From: Photorhabdus akhurstii
GTDB taxonomy: Bacteria > Pseudomonadota > Gammaproteobacteria > Enterobacterales > Enterobacteriaceae
Length of the DNA stretch: 64,000 nucleotides
Assembly: GCF_018448925.1 (NCBI RefSeq)
Contig: NZ_RCWE01000020.1
Coordinates: forward strand, 26,126 to 90,125
Direction of reading: 5' to 3'
The position numbers were made by a program, and so were the translations under genes. Positions 1 through 11,002 of the stretch are shown one piece after another. Within the stretch, counting starts at the first letter, position 1. Every line of letters begins with the position of its first letter. The notes under the pieces were generated by a model. That model had not been told where the DNA came from. It saw nothing but the letters and a program-made list of their open reading frames with translations, and did not search any database.

Positions 1-720
1 CAGGAAATTAACTTTCTGAAACAGGGATTCATTATGTGGCAATAGCGATTCAATATCCCGCAGGATTTCACGAGCCTGCTCCAGTTGATCACCCGGCAAA
101 CGCGCTCGTCGCACCAAGAAGTTAAGCGCACGCTGAGTATCCATAAGACACAAACGAACCTTCCAGCCGATATCTTCCTGTTCAGCAAGACTGGACAAGG
201 CAATATCAAACTCATCACCTTGTTTCCCTTCCATAATGACCCGGCTCAGGGATTCCAGCACGCTGTAAATATTTTCGATAACATCAGCCAACTGTTCGAT
301 CTTGGTTTCAAACAGATCCATCAGCACTTCATAAGCATTGCCATCAACCAATGTCTGATTACGAGCACGCATACGATACAATCGGAACGCAGGGAGCTCC
401 CGCTCTCGCAATGTATAGAGACGACCATCACGAATAGTAAATGCAACTGTTGCGTTGCCAGCATGGTCTTCCGCGTCTTCAAAGTAGAAAAACGAGTGAA
501 CGTGTATCCCGTCTTCATCTTCAAAAAAACGCGCCGACGCCTCAATGTCATCCAGTTCCGGTCGGGTTGCCAGAATTTGGCCTAATTCGTTTTGAACTTG
601 CAGCCTGTCTTGTTCTGCCGGTTCAACCAAATCTACCCATAAGGAATCAGATAACTTTTCTCCCTCTTCAAACTCAAGACGGAGCAGGCGATTATTCTCT
701 AATTTAAATGCGCTCAGCAT
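1..720 (-). CDS. corA: CorA magnesium/cobalt transporter, 5' part only (cut by left edge)
   Basis: This is the N-terminal 240 codons of the inner-membrane Mg2+ channel CorA, read on the minus strand; the rest lies beyond the left edge. The start [12 protein letters not shown] and the internal stretches [12 protein letters not shown] and [19 protein letters not shown] match E. coli CorA almost residue for residue. The part present is the cytoplasmic Mg2+-sensing funnel and the start of the long stalk helix. The two C-terminal membrane helices and the GMN selectivity motif are outside the window, so intactness cannot be judged. The family is normally about 316 residues. The start ATG has GGAG about 6 bases upstream. 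The gene is transcribed separately, about 95 bp downstream of uvrD. Confidence 0.96.
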   Translation of the reverse strand, partial: MLSAFKLENNRLLRLEFEEGEKLSDSLWVDLVEPAEQDRLQVQNELGQILATRPELDDIEASARFFEDEDGIHVHSFFYFEDAEDHAGNATVAFTIRDGRLYTLRERELPAFRLYRMRARNQTLVDGNAYEVLMDLFETKIEQLADVIENIYSVLESLSRVIMEGKQGDEFDIALSSLAEQEDIGWKVRLCLMDTQRALNFLVRRARLPGDQLEQAREILRDIESLLPHNESLFQKVNFL

Positions 721-815
721 GTATCATAAGTCTCCTTTACTCCCTACGTGATCGTAAGGCGCGAATGTTACGCTTAGAAGAAAAAGCCTGTCAACATTCA
801 ACCTGGATATTATTT

Positions 816-2978
816 TCAGACCATTTCAAGTCTGGCATAAGCAGCAACCAGCCACTTAATCCCTTCCCCTTGAAACGCGATTTGTAATCGGCTATGTTCA
901 CCACTCCCCTCCATATTGACAATGGTTCCTTCACCAAATTTAGGGTGACGAACACGTTGTCCAAGGGCATAACCGCTATCATTGGCACTGATAGGCGTGC
1001 CCAACCGACTATGGCTAACTGGACGAGATACTGTCGCTCGTAACCGAACTTCTTCAATACATTCTGACGGCAGTTCCCCAATAAAACGAGATGGCCGATG
1101 ATAAACCTCTTTACCATATAAACGGCGGCTTTCTGCATAAGTGATGGTTAGCTTTTCCATTGCACGTGTCAGACCCACATAAGCCAAACGACGTTCCTCT
1201 TCCAGACGTCCACCCTCTTCAATCGACATCTGGCTTGGGAACATGCCTTCTTCCATGCCAACAATAAATACTTGTGGGAACTCCAGTCCCTTAGCCGAAT
1301 GCAATGTCATTAGTTGCACTGAATCCTGATAGGCATCAGCCTGACCTTCTCCCGATTCCAGCGCGGCATGGGAAAGAAACGCCTGCAATGGCGTCAAATC
1401 TTCATCCTCTTCCTGATAGCTAAACTGGCGAGTCGCGGTAACAAGTTCTTCAAGGTTTTCAATACGTGCCTGCGCTTTTTCACCTTTCTCCTGTTGATAC
1501 ATCGCTCGCAGGCCAGAATCACGGATAATCCTGTCAGTCTGAACATGCAATGGCATCTCTTCAGTTTCTGTCGATAACGCGTCAATCAGTTCAATAAAAC
1601 GTTGTAAGGAAGCAGCGGCACGCCCGGCCAGCACTTTCTCTTGCAGCAATATCTGGCAACAGTCCCACAAGGTTTGCTGCCGCTCCCGCGCCGCCTGGCG
1701 CACAATATCTAACGTTCTGTCACCAATACCACGAGTGGGCGTATTCACTACACGTTCAAACGCCGCGTCGTCATGACGATTGGCGATCAGACGCAAATAA
1801 GCCAGTGCATCTTTAATTTCCTGACGTTCAAAGAATCGTTGACCACCATAAATACGGTACGGCATTGATGCCTGTAACAGCGCCTCTTCCAATACACGAG
1901 ATTGAGCGTTGCTGCGGTAAAGTATGGCGCAATTTTTCAGAGCGCCCCCATTTTCAAGCCAGTTTTTAATCCGGCTAACCACATAGCGGGATTCATCCAG
2001 TTCATTGAATGCACAATAAAGGGAGATTGGTTCACCCTCTACGCCATCAGTCCACAGATTTTTACCCAAGCGATCACTGTTATTGGCAATCAATGTATTG
2101 GCAACTTTCAAAATATTACTAGTGGAACGGTAATTTTGCTCCAAACGGATAGTTTCCGCACCAGAAAAATCTTTCAGGAAACGCTGAATATTCTCAACTT
2201 GCGCCCCACGCCAACCATAAATAGATTGATCATCATCCCCGACAATCATCACTTTGCCTGTTTCCCCTGCCAACAGATGAATCCAGGCATATTGAATACT
2301 GTTAGTGTCCTGAAATTCATCCACCAGAATATTAGTAAAACGGCCACGGTAATGTTGCAGGATCTGAGGTTTATTCAGCCACAACTCATGCGCTCGCAGT
2401 AAAAGCTCGGCAAAATCCACTAACCCGGCCCGATCACAAGCCTCCTGGTAAGCTTGATAAATTTTCTGCCATGTCGCCTCAACAGGATTGCCATAACTTT
2501 CAATATGTTGTGGCCGCAATCCTTCATCTTTTTTGCCATTGATATACCACATGCCTTGACGAGCCGGCCATTGTTTATCATCCAAATTCATCGCTTTGAT
2601 AATGCGTTTAAGCAAACGATGCTGATCTTCGCTGTCAAGAATCTGAAAATCCTGTGGCAAATTGGCATCCAAATGATGCGCTCGTAACAAACGATGGGCC
2701 AAACCGTGGAACGTACCAATCCACATGCCGCCTTGACTGGTGCCGATCAAGTTTTCAATCCGATGGCGCATCTCCGCAGCCGCTTTATTGGTGAAGGTCA
2801 CGGCCATAATGGAAAATGGCGAAGCCTTCTCCACCGACAACAACCAAGCAATTCGGTGTACCAACACCCGGGTTTTTCCACTCCCCGCGCCAGCTAATAC
2901 CAACATATTGGTCCGCGGAGCAGCTACAGCTTCCCGTTGTTTGTCATTCAGACTTTCGAGCAGATAGGAGACGTCCAT
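816..2978 (-). CDS. uvrD: UvrD DNA helicase II
   Basis: SF1A 3'-5' DNA helicase that removes the incised oligonucleotide in nucleotide excision repair and unwinds the nicked strand in methyl-directed mismatch repair. Walker A GAGSGKT lies near residue 30, Walker B DEFQD near 220, and motif IV/V features (QNYRST, LMTLHSAKGLEF, VGLTRAM) follow in order. The C-terminus carries the UvrD Tudor-like tail (GQRVRHPKFGEGTIVNMEGSG). I chose the ATG giving MDVSYLLESLN, as in E. coli, rather than ATGs 9 and 12 bases upstream; the protein is then 720 residues, the family's usual length. A LexA-type box lies about 36 bp upstream, so SOS control is expected. Confidence 0.97.
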   Translation of the reverse strand: MDVSYLLESLNDKQREAVAAPRTNMLVLAGAGSGKTRVLVHRIAWLLSVEKASPFSIMAVTFTNKAAAEMRHRIENLIGTSQGGMWIGTFHGLAHRLLRAHHLDANLPQDFQILDSEDQHRLLKRIIKAMNLDDKQWPARQGMWYINGKKDEGLRPQHIESYGNPVEATWQKIYQAYQEACDRAGLVDFAELLLRAHELWLNKPQILQHYRGRFTNILVDEFQDTNSIQYAWIHLLAGETGKVMIVGDDDQSIYGWRGAQVENIQRFLKDFSGAETIRLEQNYRSTSNILKVANTLIANNSDRLGKNLWTDGVEGEPISLYCAFNELDESRYVVSRIKNWLENGGALKNCAILYRSNAQSRVLEEALLQASMPYRIYGGQRFFERQEIKDALAYLRLIANRHDDAAFERVVNTPTRGIGDRTLDIVRQAARERQQTLWDCCQILLQEKVLAGRAAASLQRFIELIDALSTETEEMPLHVQTDRIIRDSGLRAMYQQEKGEKAQARIENLEELVTATRQFSYQEEDEDLTPLQAFLSHAALESGEGQADAYQDSVQLMTLHSAKGLEFPQVFIVGMEEGMFPSQMSIEEGGRLEEERRLAYVGLTRAMEKLTITYAESRRLYGKEVYHRPSRFIGELPSECIEEVRLRATVSRPVSHSRLGTPISANDSGYALGQRVRHPKFGEGTIVNMEGSGEHSRLQIAFQGEGIKWLVAAYARLEMV

Positions 2979-3013
2979 AGTTACCATCAATTGATTAGAC
3001 AGCGACCCAAGGT

Positions 3014-3033
3014 TGCTGTGTTTTTATACAGAA
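3014..3033 (-). promoter_or_regulatory. LexA (SOS) box upstream of uvrD
   Basis: Read on the minus strand the site is TTCTGTATAAAAACACAGCA, with both CTG and CAG half-sites at the canonical 10-base spacing of the LexA consensus CTG-N10-CAG. It ends about 36 bp before the uvrD start, where the E. coli uvrD SOS box also lies. Repression by LexA is inferred from this match. Confidence 0.85.
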
Positions 3034-3044
3034 TAATTTCTTGA

Positions 3045-3761
3045 TTATATCAATGCTGTCAAAGAAGCCAAATTGTAAATCTCAATGTGAGGCAGCAGGC
3101 GGCTTTCCGTTGTCTGCAATAGCTTTTTGTTCTTAGTATTTATCCAACAAGCCTGCATACCACTACGCAGCGCCCCTGCCACATCAGTATTCAAATCATC
3201 ACCGACATGTAAGATTTGACCAAGCGGTAAATCCAGGCGATCCGCAGCCAAACGGTACATATCGCTGCAAGGTTTTGAGCGCCCGTCAGGGCCAGCTTTC
3301 AGCACAAATTTAAAATAAGGAGCCAAACCACAGGCGGCAGGTTCCGCATTACCATTAGTAATGGCGACTAGCGGCATCTGTTCAGCAAGTGCCGCCAGAG
3401 TTTTATGTGTTGATTCAGGAATATCAATCCGATTACGCCAGAGTGTGAAATGCGCCATGACATCATCGGCCCCTCGATCAGCGTCTTCACCACTAAAACC
3501 GTAATGACAAAACATCAACCTTGAACAGTGCCAACGCCATAAAGTCATGTCATGATAAATTTCAGGATACTGCTCCAATGTCAATTCACGGAAAGCATAT
3601 AGATCCTGATAATTAAGGTGACTGAACCTAGGATCATACTGCCGTACAAAATTCAGTACTTCCTCTTCTGTCTTATCCATGACTGGGTGATTATCATACA
3701 GAGTATCATCTAAATCAAATGTCATCGCTAACACTGGCGCAAGAGGCCGGTAAAAACGCAT
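3045..3761 (-). CDS. yigB: YigB, HAD-family phosphatase (5-amino-6-(5-phospho-ribitylamino)uracil/FMN phosphatase type)
   Basis: Haloacid-dehalogenase-like phosphatase of 238 residues. The nucleophile motif DLDDTLYD is at residues 17-24, motif II is the ITNGN segment near residue 134, and motif III/IV is HVGDDLNTD near 190. In E. coli YigB has FMN phosphatase activity and is one of the enzymes able to dephosphorylate the riboflavin pathway intermediate, and it promotes persister formation; that role is transferred from the family. Its ATG overlaps the xerC stop by one base (TAATG), so the two are translationally coupled, as in E. coli. It is the last gene of the lptM-dapF-yigA-xerC-yigB series. 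Confidence 0.94.
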   Translation of the reverse strand: MRFYRPLAPVLAMTFDLDDTLYDNHPVMDKTEEEVLNFVRQYDPRFSHLNYQDLYAFRELTLEQYPEIYHDMTLWRWHCSRLMFCHYGFSGEDADRGADDVMAHFTLWRNRIDIPESTHKTLAALAEQMPLVAITNGNAEPAACGLAPYFKFVLKAGPDGRSKPCSDMYRLAADRLDLPLGQILHVGDDLNTDVAGALRSGMQACWINTKNKKLLQTTESRLLPHIEIYNLASLTALI

Positions 3762-4672
3762 TACGATTTCCCCCGTTTGGCTCTGGGATGGGCTACATCA
3801 TACACTTTTGTCAAATGCTGGAAATCCAAATGAGTATAGATTTGTGTGGAGGATAAGCTTGCATGGCCCAGCAATTCCTGAACTGCGCGTAAATCACCGC
3901 TGGATTCCAGAATATGAGTGGCAAAAGAGTGGCGCAATTTATGAGGATGAATATGGCTGCTCATTCCCTGGCGTATTCCCCACTGCGCAAATCGTTTTTG
4001 TACATTACGGGCTGATATCCGCCGCCCACTCTTTGAGACAAAAACAGCATTATCTTCCGGCTCGAAGAGTTCCCGCATCGCCAACCAACGATTAAGCCAT
4101 TCAACCGCGGTACGTCCCAAAGGGACTTTCCGCTCTTTACTGCCTTTACCTGAAACCCATACTTCTCCACTTTCAAGATCCAGATGCTGGCAATCAAGGC
4201 CCACCAACTCCGACAAACGTAATCCAGCACCATACATCACTTCCAACATCGTCCGGTCACGCACCGATAATGGATCATTAAAATCGATATTCAGCAGTTG
4301 GTTCACTTCATCCACATCGATATTTTTCGGCAAATGACGCTTAGTTCCCGGCGTGCTGACGGTTTTACTCGGGTTAACGGAAATTTCGCCTTGAATCACC
4401 TGCCAATCAAGGAAGCTACGCAAGGAAGATAAACGCAACGCCAAGCTCGCTGACTGTAAACCAGCCCGACGACTACGCGTTACCAACATTCTCACTTTCG
4501 CGGGATCAAGATCTTTCCATTGGCTGACGCCCATTTCTAAAACCATCTCAGCCAATGTGACAAGATGGCGACGGTAATTGATGATAGTCACTGGACTTAA
4601 CCGACGCTCTACCCTGAGGTAGCGCAAAAATGCCTCAATCGGCTCCAGTAACCGGTCAATTTCCTGCATCAT
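3761..4672 (-). CDS. xerC: XerC site-specific tyrosine recombinase
   Basis: Tyrosine recombinase that works with XerD at dif to resolve chromosome dimers. The N-terminal SAM-like core-binding domain covers roughly residues 8-95. The C-terminal catalytic domain shows the first Arg in the [12 protein letters not shown] segment, a Lys in GKGSKER, the [10 protein letters not shown] box, the [15 protein letters not shown] box with its conserved His, and the nucleophile Tyr in QIYTHLD. Length is 303 residues, close to E. coli's 298. The ATG overlaps the yigA stop by four bases (ATGA). As a housekeeping dif recombinase it does not indicate a mobile element. Confidence 0.97.
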   Translation of the reverse strand: MMQEIDRLLEPIEAFLRYLRVERRLSPVTIINYRRHLVTLAEMVLEMGVSQWKDLDPAKVRMLVTRSRRAGLQSASLALRLSSLRSFLDWQVIQGEISVNPSKTVSTPGTKRHLPKNIDVDEVNQLLNIDFNDPLSVRDRTMLEVMYGAGLRLSELVGLDCQHLDLESGEVWVSGKGSKERKVPLGRTAVEWLNRWLAMRELFEPEDNAVFVSKSGRRISARNVQKRFAQWGIRQGMSSHIHPHKLRHSFATHILESSGDLRAVQELLGHASLSSTQIYTHLDFQHLTKVYDVAHPRAKRGKS

Positions 4673-5373
4673 ATGCGTTTAATCCAACGAGATAATATAT
4701 CCGGCAATAACTTAGCCAGATGCTCAAGCATGTCAGTTCCCATGCCTTCTTGATAATGTTGATGGTTCCGGCTGTTAAATATCACCATACCCAGTTCGCC
4801 CCTCGTTCCCAGTAGAGAGACGGCAACCGAACCTACCTGCCGAACTTGCGGCAACAATAATAAAATTTCCGACCCATTTAGCATACCGAGATAGTGGCTT
4901 TTATTACCAAAACGCTGAATACGGATTGGTTCAAAAGCATTGCGAGAAAGCGCTAAATTAGGTGCGTCAAGTGGTGCGCCAATATGCCATTTATCATTGA
5001 AAAGACGGATGCTGGCACTATTTAACCCCATATTCTTAGCCCATGCACTTAACCGACTAAGCATATCTTGCAAACTCTCTGCCGCAACCAAATCAATCAG
5101 TAATTTAAGCAACTGCTCAAACAGTTGTTCATTCACTCTAGCCTGTTCCATGAGCCGAGTTATATCTTCTTCCAGATAAGCAATCCGCGCTCTCTGGCGG
5201 TTCATATACCATTCAACCAAAGAAACCGTTTCTCGTACCGGGTGAGGAACCCGCATCTGTTCAACGACACATGCATTACGGATAAAGAAATTGGGGTTTT
5301 CCAGCAAATAATCCACGACAGTCTGATCATCAAGTATCTCATTGATGTTAAACTGCTCTTCTTTTTTCTCCAT
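4669..5373 (-). CDS. yigA: YigA, DUF484 protein
   Basis: Cytosolic protein of the DUF484 family, 234 residues, built like a short coiled segment followed by a GAF-like fold. Segments such as [29 protein letters not shown] and [16 protein letters not shown] match E. coli YigA. No biochemical role is established; its constant position between dapF and xerC is the main context. I chose the ATG at MEKKEEQ rather than a TTG 27 bases upstream: GGAG lies 8-12 bases ahead and the length then equals the E. coli protein. The stop overlaps the xerC start. Confidence 0.9.
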   Translation of the reverse strand: MEKKEEQFNINEILDDQTVVDYLLENPNFFIRNACVVEQMRVPHPVRETVSLVEWYMNRQRARIAYLEEDITRLMEQARVNEQLFEQLLKLLIDLVAAESLQDMLSRLSAWAKNMGLNSASIRLFNDKWHIGAPLDAPNLALSRNAFEPIRIQRFGNKSHYLGMLNGSEILLLLPQVRQVGSVAVSLLGTRGELGMVIFNSRNHQHYQEGMGTDMLEHLAKLLPDILSRWIKRI

Positions 5374-5400
5374 CTCCGATGCTCCGCAGCTCAGAATCAA

Positions 5401-6225
5401 TTACAGATGAATTGTGCCATCATAAACATGCGTCGCCGGCCCCGTCATATAGAGCGGTTTTCCCGGCCCGTCCCAACAGATCAACAGTGAGCCTCCCGGC
5501 AAATCTACCCGAACATGGTTGTCGAGCAATTGCTGCTGAATGCCCACTGCTACCGCTGCGCAAGCACCACTGCCACAAGCTTGGGTTTCCCCAACGCCAC
5601 GTTCATAAACCCGCAAGCGGATATGACCACGGTTTAAAATTTGCATGAAACCAATATTCGCCCGTTCAGGAAATCTTTCGTGGCTTTCCAACGCTGGCCC
5701 CAAAATTTCTACTTCGGCCGTTTCCACGTCCGGCACTTGAATAATACAATGAGGATTCCCCATAGAGACAACACCACAAAGAACCGTTCTCTCTACTACC
5801 CGTAAAATATAGGTTTTTTCTGACTTTAGCGCACGAAATGGCACATGATGCGGCTCAAATTCAGGTTCCCCCATATTAACGCAAACCTGATCATCATTGG
5901 TGATGCTCAACATCATCCGCCCCGATTGCGTGCTGACTTTAATATCACGCTTATTAATTAAGCCTTTAAGACGGACAAAACGGGCAAAACAACGCGCTCC
6001 ATTGCCACACTGTGCAACTTCACTACCATCAGCATTAAAAATACGATAGTGAAAATCCATATCTGGATCATAAGGCGCTTCAACAATTAACAACTGATCG
6101 AAGCCCACACCAGTATGTCTATCTGCCAAACGGCAGATTAGCTCTGGTGAGAAATAAACATTTTGGGTCACAGCATCAACGACCATAAAGTCATTACCCA
6201 GACCATGCATTTTGGAGAACTGCAT
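5401..6225 (-). CDS. dapF: Diaminopimelate epimerase
   Basis: Converts LL- to meso-diaminopimelate, the step that feeds both lysine synthesis and peptidoglycan cross-linking. It is a cofactor-independent two-base racemase: the two catalytic cysteines are seen in [11 protein letters not shown] (about residue 73) and [13 protein letters not shown] (about residue 217). I start at [14 protein letters not shown], which gives 274 residues as in E. coli; the upstream codons of the open frame are not conserved. It follows lptM by about 47 bp and precedes yigA by 27 bp, probably in one operon with xerC and yigB. Confidence 0.97.
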   Translation of the reverse strand: MQFSKMHGLGNDFMVVDAVTQNVYFSPELICRLADRHTGVGFDQLLIVEAPYDPDMDFHYRIFNADGSEVAQCGNGARCFARFVRLKGLINKRDIKVSTQSGRMMLSITNDDQVCVNMGEPEFEPHHVPFRALKSEKTYILRVVERTVLCGVVSMGNPHCIIQVPDVETAEVEILGPALESHERFPERANIGFMQILNRGHIRLRVYERGVGETQACGSGACAAVAVGIQQQLLDNHVRVDLPGGSLLICWDGPGKPLYMTGPATHVYDGTIHL

Positions 6226-6272
6226 ATAATGCTCCACGTAAGCCGTAGTCATTGACTATCGGCTTATCTCGC

Positions 6273-6458
6273 TTATTTCTGAGAGGTGCTATCCACTTTC
6301 TGCCCTTGTTGCTCAGTATTCGCGGGAATCTGAGACGCAGCTGTCGCCTTCTCGGTTGATGGTTGTTCTGGAGGAAAATAGAGAGGACCTTTTAGTCCAC
6401 AGCCGGAAAGTATAAATAAGGTTACGATAGCCAGAAATCCGCGTAATTTTTTCTTCAT
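6273..6458 (-). CDS. lptM: LptM (YifL) small lipoprotein of the LPS translocon
   Basis: Lipoprotein of 61 residues with a short basic N-terminus, a hydrophobic stretch and lipobox LSGC, so Cys20 would be acylated. Right after it comes the family signature GLKGPLYFPP. In E. coli this protein (formerly YifL) binds the LptD-LptE outer-membrane translocon and helps LptD oxidative maturation. The tail is low complexity and rich in Gln, Ser and Thr. It lies upstream of dapF on the same strand and is divergent from cyaY across about 78 bp. Confidence 0.92.
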   Translation of the reverse strand: MKKKLRGFLAIVTLFILSGCGLKGPLYFPPEQPSTEKATAASQIPANTEQQGQKVDSTSQK

Positions 6459-6536
6459 TGCATTAATGCCTGTAATTCATACGTCAATATTCTCTATAAT
6501 CGCAGTTAGACCTCGAAAAGCAAATAGGAAATGAAG

Positions 6537-6854
6537 ATGAACGACAGTGAATTTCACCAGTTAGCTGACCAACTAATGTTTTATATCGAAGGGCAGTTGG
6601 ATAATTACGATGGCGATGCTGATATCGACTGTGAAACCAATGGCGGTGTCATGACCCTGAGCTTTGATAATGACAGCAAAATTATTATCAATCGTCAGGA
6701 ACCTTTCCATCAAATCTGGCTGGCAACCAAAGGCGGCGGCTATCATTTTGACTACAAAGAAAGTCAGTGGATTTGTGACCGCAGCGGTGACAATTTTTTA
6801 ACCATGCTAGCACACGCCATCACCGAGCAAAGTGGCGAACAGTTCAGCTTTTAA
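6537..6854 (+). CDS. cyaY: CyaY, bacterial frataxin
   Basis: Frataxin homologue that binds iron and the IscS-IscU complex and modulates Fe-S cluster assembly. The acidic ridge typical of the family is visible in [12 protein letters not shown], and the conserved sheet in [19 protein letters not shown] and [10 protein letters not shown] prefer the second ATG (MNDSEFHQL): AGGA lies about 7 bases ahead of it but directly abuts the first ATG at 6531. The protein is then 105 residues, as in E. coli. It is convergent with cyaA. Confidence 0.96.
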   Translation: MNDSEFHQLADQLMFYIEGQLDNYDGDADIDCETNGGVMTLSFDNDSKIIINRQEPFHQIWLATKGGGYHFDYKESQWICDRSGDNFLTMLAHAITEQSGEQFSF

Positions 6855-6864
6855 TGCTTGAACC

Positions 6865-6883
6865 TACCCCGCGCCGCGGGGTA
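6865..6883. terminator. GC-rich inverted repeat between convergent cyaY and cyaA
   Basis: A perfect 19-base palindrome, TACCCCGCG-C-CGCGGGGTA, sits between the converging ends of cyaY and cyaA. It could serve as a bidirectional terminator, but neither side has a long T run, so the role is inferred from position and stem strength. Confidence 0.5.
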
Positions 6884-6885
6884 AA

Positions 6886-9462
6886 TCAGTAATGAGACAC
6901 AGAACGATAAAATTCTGACCGCTCTTCTCTATCATTCTCACCATCATGAGTCACACACAAATGTGAAAAAGATGATCCACTAAATGGAATAACCTGAATC
7001 TGCCCTTCCATTTGGACGATCTGATAAAACTGCGGCAAGTTAAAGTTGATAAAACTTGATCCGTAGGTAAACCGATCATGAGATGAAGAATAAAACCGAC
7101 TGACGTCGCGTACCAATTCTTCCTTACTGCCCTCACAATGAGAATAGATTTCTACCCGGTTGGTTTCATCCAGAATATAGATATTAAAACTTTTACTATC
7201 TTGTGTATTTTCGAAGAAAAATTGAATAATGCCCTCGCTGGCAAAACCATCAACCACCGCGGGCAAATGTGTCTCTTTGGTATTAATTTTCACCGGCAAC
7301 CCATGCAATTTGTTATTAGAAATTGCCCCATAGAATTCCACGGCATTTTCCAATTTCTGCACAGATACATTAAGACGTTCAAAGAACAGCCCCCAAGTCT
7401 GGCCGGCAATGCGTAATGCTTTAAAACGACCTGGGTCCTGACGATTGCTGGATAAACGTAATTCAATACATTCAGATACCAGTTGCTGGATTCGAGTTCG
7501 GATAAGTCCTCGTAAATGCTCGCTGTAACAGAATACCTCAACTGCCGCTGGCGGTGCGGCATCTTGATGCATCTTGCCCAGAATGGTCTTCAACGCTTCC
7601 AGCACAGCTTGTTCACCACTAAAGTGCAAGGTCCGCACTTCATTCCATGAATTACGGTAAAGCAAGTCAATACTTTCCACCAAACACTGTTGTGATTCAC
7701 CAAAACTGAATACATCAAGCTTACGGAAATCAAAATGTACAACCTGATTAGAGAACTCAGCCGTCGGATCTTTCTCCAAATTGACAATAATTGCCAAATG
7801 GCGAATTTCACACGGACTATAAAGTGCTTTCGGTGTCGGCGCTGGCAAACGGATGGGGAAATGAGCGGAAATATCATTAATCAATTCATGCAGTTTCAAC
7901 TCATCACATTGGGTGTCGCCATGATGAATATGGACACACGATTTTTCCGTTAACAAGCCATTAAAGTAGGTCCACGACACCAGTTTATTGAGATAACGAT
8001 TATATTCCAGAGGTTGATGACCAATAATCGATCCAATATTCGGCGCCTGATTGTAAAGATACCAACCGCTGCGGTTCGCACGTCCTTGAGGAACATAGAT
8101 AAATGTTAAATTTGTCTCTGACAGGTCTGGCGAAATTTGCGGATTAACCAGCGTTACTTTTCCTGGCAATGCTTCAAATGCAGCATAAAGTTTACGCGTC
8201 AGCACACCAATATCCTGTGGACTGGCACTGACACTCAGATTATTACGGCGGGCAAAACGGATAAGATTACGATAGCTCTGCATCATGGTATCAAGCAGTT
8301 CATTATGCGCATCACGAACCTGTTCAATTTTCCATGAGTTGCGGTTATCCAAAATTTTCAACCGATCTGGTTCCCACTTCCACTCATAGACCAGTTGGGT
8401 TAGAACCTGGCGTCGCCAGCCAATGCAACCTTTATCATCCTGATTAAGAGAGAGCTTTTCACAAACTTTTAAATAAAAACATCGACGTATTAGATCTAAA
8501 CGGGTCGTATCGTTAATTTCCGTCAGATAACGGGTAACACGCTCAAGCATCATACTGTATGCATCAAGGCCAAAGGAGACTATTTCACCAGCATGCAAGC
8601 GCTGTTTCATATCCATTGCCAGTAACTTACCATTGGGATATTCCCAAGAATAGGCTTCCAGTAATAAGCTTTTTAATACGGCTTTATAAGGGGAATCGAT
8701 ACTTTTGTAGAGTTGCCATAAGCTAGCGCCAAAATACTCTTCAGCGGATAGTTCACCCAATCCACCGAGATCAAGCCACTCATTTGGCGTCAAAACACCT
8801 TGCGCATAAAGGGATAAAACATATTCATCATAATGACGTTCTTCTTCTACGGGCACCATTTCCCATAACAAACGCTTACCCGCCATACGTACCGCGGTAC
8901 GGTAAAATTCATCAAGTAATAGAATATGCTGAGTAGAACCGCAGTCCTCACCGCCGAGACTACCACTCGCGTTATGGCGAAAGCGGTTTTCATCAATAAG
9001 AAAAAAATTAACTTCAATACCAAGCGCTGCCGCCCACTGTTCAATAAGAGTACACTTACGTTGCAGTAAAAGGCGCTCATCATTATCCAGCCATGACTGA
9101 TGACATACCCAGATATCTAAATCAGAACAACCACTCTGCCCGATTGATGAGGTACTGCCCATTGAGTAAATACCGGTAATAGGCAGTTCACCATTGGCAG
9201 GCTGTTCTATGAAGTGATCTAATTTACTTTCTAAATCATTAAGATAAGATTTTTGTGCTTCATCATGCACGAAAAAACATACGCCATAGGGAACATTACC
9301 GTTAATGTAGCCTGGCATCATCGGATGATGATAATGCAGTAATACTGGCAGTAAACTGTATACCTGCTTAAATTCCGCACTCATGGCGGTAGAGGCGCGT
9401 TCTAACCTGAGTTGGTTTATCGCATCCAGTCTCTGCTTCAGTGTTTCGATATAAAGGTACAA
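6886..9462 (-). CDS. cyaA: CyaA, class I adenylate cyclase
   Basis: Makes cAMP from ATP, the ligand of CRP. The N-terminal catalytic half carries the nucleotidyltransferase motif [17 protein letters not shown], with its Asp pair, near residue 105. The C-terminal half is the regulatory domain through which the glucose PTS acts in enteric bacteria. Length is 858 residues against 848 in E. coli; the last ~25 residues diverge. The start codon is TTG ([12 protein letters not shown]), as in E. coli, where this weak UUG start keeps cyclase levels low. A CRP-type site lies about 105-125 bp upstream, fitting the known negative feedback on the main cyaA promoter. Confidence 0.97.
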   Translation of the reverse strand: MYLYIETLKQRLDAINQLRLERASTAMSAEFKQVYSLLPVLLHYHHPMMPGYINGNVPYGVCFFVHDEAQKSYLNDLESKLDHFIEQPANGELPITGIYSMGSTSSIGQSGCSDLDIWVCHQSWLDNDERLLLQRKCTLIEQWAAALGIEVNFFLIDENRFRHNASGSLGGEDCGSTQHILLLDEFYRTAVRMAGKRLLWEMVPVEEERHYDEYVLSLYAQGVLTPNEWLDLGGLGELSAEEYFGASLWQLYKSIDSPYKAVLKSLLLEAYSWEYPNGKLLAMDMKQRLHAGEIVSFGLDAYSMMLERVTRYLTEINDTTRLDLIRRCFYLKVCEKLSLNQDDKGCIGWRRQVLTQLVYEWKWEPDRLKILDNRNSWKIEQVRDAHNELLDTMMQSYRNLIRFARRNNLSVSASPQDIGVLTRKLYAAFEALPGKVTLVNPQISPDLSETNLTFIYVPQGRANRSGWYLYNQAPNIGSIIGHQPLEYNRYLNKLVSWTYFNGLLTEKSCVHIHHGDTQCDELKLHELINDISAHFPIRLPAPTPKALYSPCEIRHLAIIVNLEKDPTAEFSNQVVHFDFRKLDVFSFGESQQCLVESIDLLYRNSWNEVRTLHFSGEQAVLEALKTILGKMHQDAAPPAAVEVFCYSEHLRGLIRTRIQQLVSECIELRLSSNRQDPGRFKALRIAGQTWGLFFERLNVSVQKLENAVEFYGAISNNKLHGLPVKINTKETHLPAVVDGFASEGIIQFFFENTQDSKSFNIYILDETNRVEIYSHCEGSKEELVRDVSRFYSSSHDRFTYGSSFINFNLPQFYQIVQMEGQIQVIPFSGSSFSHLCVTHDGENDREERSEFYRSVSHY

Positions 9463-10060
9463 GACGTCTCGCCCAATTGAGTTCCAGTGCCCAGATAAAT
9501 CCCCCGTTTCCGGTTGTTATAGCTTGATGGAATTATTTAGAATGATTTTTACCAATTTATTACCGGAAACGTGATCAATTTAACACCTTGTCGATAAACC
9601 GTAAAGTCAGTAAAGCAATTGAATTGCGATGTGCTATCGTACGAAAAATCAAATAATACATTGTTATATATGGAAATAATCAAAAAACCCATACCGTTTA
9701 TACTTTCTTATACGAAAGAAATTTTCTCCGCCCATTTTTCCAAGCTAATACGCATAATACCTTGTTATCATCAATCCGATGAAAATGACTCCGTTGGCTA
9801 TATTTTAATTAATGATTCTTTTCATTCGCGATTCCTTAATTACAGAAATAGTTTACTGAAAAAGTTAATTCATAATTAAATCAATCTATTTTCATTGCTA
9901 TAAAAATAATTTAAAAATTAAAATTTATTTTACAATTTAACATAACCGGCATATCTTCTTCTTAGCCCCTCGCTGGAAAAAAAACGGCTGAAGTGTTAAA
10001 ACGAGTGCTATGTTTTTCATTTATATGATGGCTGAAAGGGCCTGAGAAATACAAACATCT
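9463..10060. other. cyaA-hemC divergent intergenic region
   Basis: This stretch of about 600 bp is AT-rich and separates divergent cyaA and hemC. It holds the CRP site listed separately and presumably the promoters of both genes. An 86-codon open frame at 9619-9879 has no recognisable domain and no convincing ribosome binding site, so I do not call it a gene. Confidence 0.6.
9567..9588 (-). promoter_or_regulatory. CRP-cAMP binding site in the cyaA promoter
   Basis: The minus strand reads GTGTTAAATTGATCACGTTT. It has a perfect TCAC half-site, a degenerate first half, and the same core I recall for the E. coli cyaA P2 promoter, where CRP overlaps the -10 region and represses. Position, about 115 bp before the UUG start, also fits. 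Function is inferred by homology. Confidence 0.7.
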
Positions 10061-11002
10061 ATGTCAACTAAAACCATCCGTATCGCAACCCGGCAAAGCC
10101 CTCTGGCTATGTGGCAGGCGCTGTATGTTCAGCAAAAACTACAACAATGTCACCCAGATCTGAAAGTTCAACTGGTCCCGATGGTAACCAAGGGCGATGT
10201 TATTCTGGACACGCCTCTGGCAAAAATCGGAGGAAAAGGGCTGTTTGTCAAAGAGCTAGAATTAGCTCTGCTTGAGGGCCGAGCCGATATCGCTGTCCAT
10301 TCAATGAAAGATGTCCCGGTCTCTTTTCCAGAAGGGTTAGGTCTGGTCACTATTTGTGAACGTGATGATCCTCATGATGCTTTCGTCTCTGCCAAATATC
10401 CTTCTCTTGATGAATTGCCAACAGGCAGCATTGTCGGCACATCAAGTTTACGCCGTCAGTGTCAACTCCGTGAATTACGTCCTGACCTGATTATCCGTGA
10501 CCTTCGGGGCAATGTTGGAACCCGCCTGAGCAAGTTGGATAATGGTCACTATGATGCAATCATCCTCGCCGTCGCAGGATTGAAAAGGTTAAAACTGCAT
10601 GAGCGTATCCGTACGTCATTGACGGCAGAACAATCATTACCTGCCGTTGGTCAAGGAGCGGTAGGAATTGAATGCCGCCTTGACGACCAACAAACACAAA
10701 CTCTGTTAGCGCCATTAAACCACTATGATACAGAAATCTGTGTTCTTGCCGAACGTGCGATGAATACCCGGCTAGAAGGAGGCTGCCAAGTACCAATAGG
10801 TAGCTATGCCGTTTGGCAGGATGGGAAAATCTGGTTACGGGCATTGGTTGGCGCACCTGATGGCAGCGTTATGATTCGCGGTGAGAGAACGGCTTTACCA
10901 AAAGATGCTTGCCAGGCAGGAATTGAATTGGCAGAAGAGTTGTTAGAGCGGGGCGCGCGGGAAATTCTAACCGAAATTTATCGAGGAAATCCCCCCACAT
11001 GA
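10061..11002 (+). CDS. hemC: Porphobilinogen deaminase (hydroxymethylbilane synthase)
   Basis: Joins four porphobilinogen units into hydroxymethylbilane, the linear tetrapyrrole precursor of heme. Visible marks are the substrate-binding [11 protein letters not shown] at the N-terminus, [12 protein letters not shown] (with the catalytic Asp region), [11 protein letters not shown] and [12 protein letters not shown] with their clustered arginines, and the [11 protein letters not shown] loop whose Cys carries the dipyrromethane cofactor. Length is 313 residues, as in E. coli. The ribosome binding site is weak; this ATG was chosen because it gives the family's usual N-terminus. First gene of hemCDXY; its stop overlaps the hemD ATG by four bases. 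Confidence 0.97.
   Translation: MSTKTIRIATRQSPLAMWQALYVQQKLQQCHPDLKVQLVPMVTKGDVILDTPLAKIGGKGLFVKELELALLEGRADIAVHSMKDVPVSFPEGLGLVTICERDDPHDAFVSAKYPSLDELPTGSIVGTSSLRRQCQLRELRPDLIIRDLRGNVGTRLSKLDNGHYDAIILAVAGLKRLKLHERIRTSLTAEQSLPAVGQGAVGIECRLDDQQTQTLLAPLNHYDTEICVLAERAMNTRLEGGCQVPIGSYAVWQDGKIWLRALVGAPDGSVMIRGERTALPKDACQAGIELAEELLERGAREILTEIYRGNPPT

Noticed and set aside
3761-4672. Tyrosine recombinase as an integrase of a mobile element
   Set aside because: It is XerC by sequence and by its yigA-xerC-yigB context.
9619-9879. 86-codon open frame between cyaA and hemC
   Set aside because: No ribosome binding site, no recognisable domain, lies in the divergent promoter region; AT-rich sequence yields chance frames.
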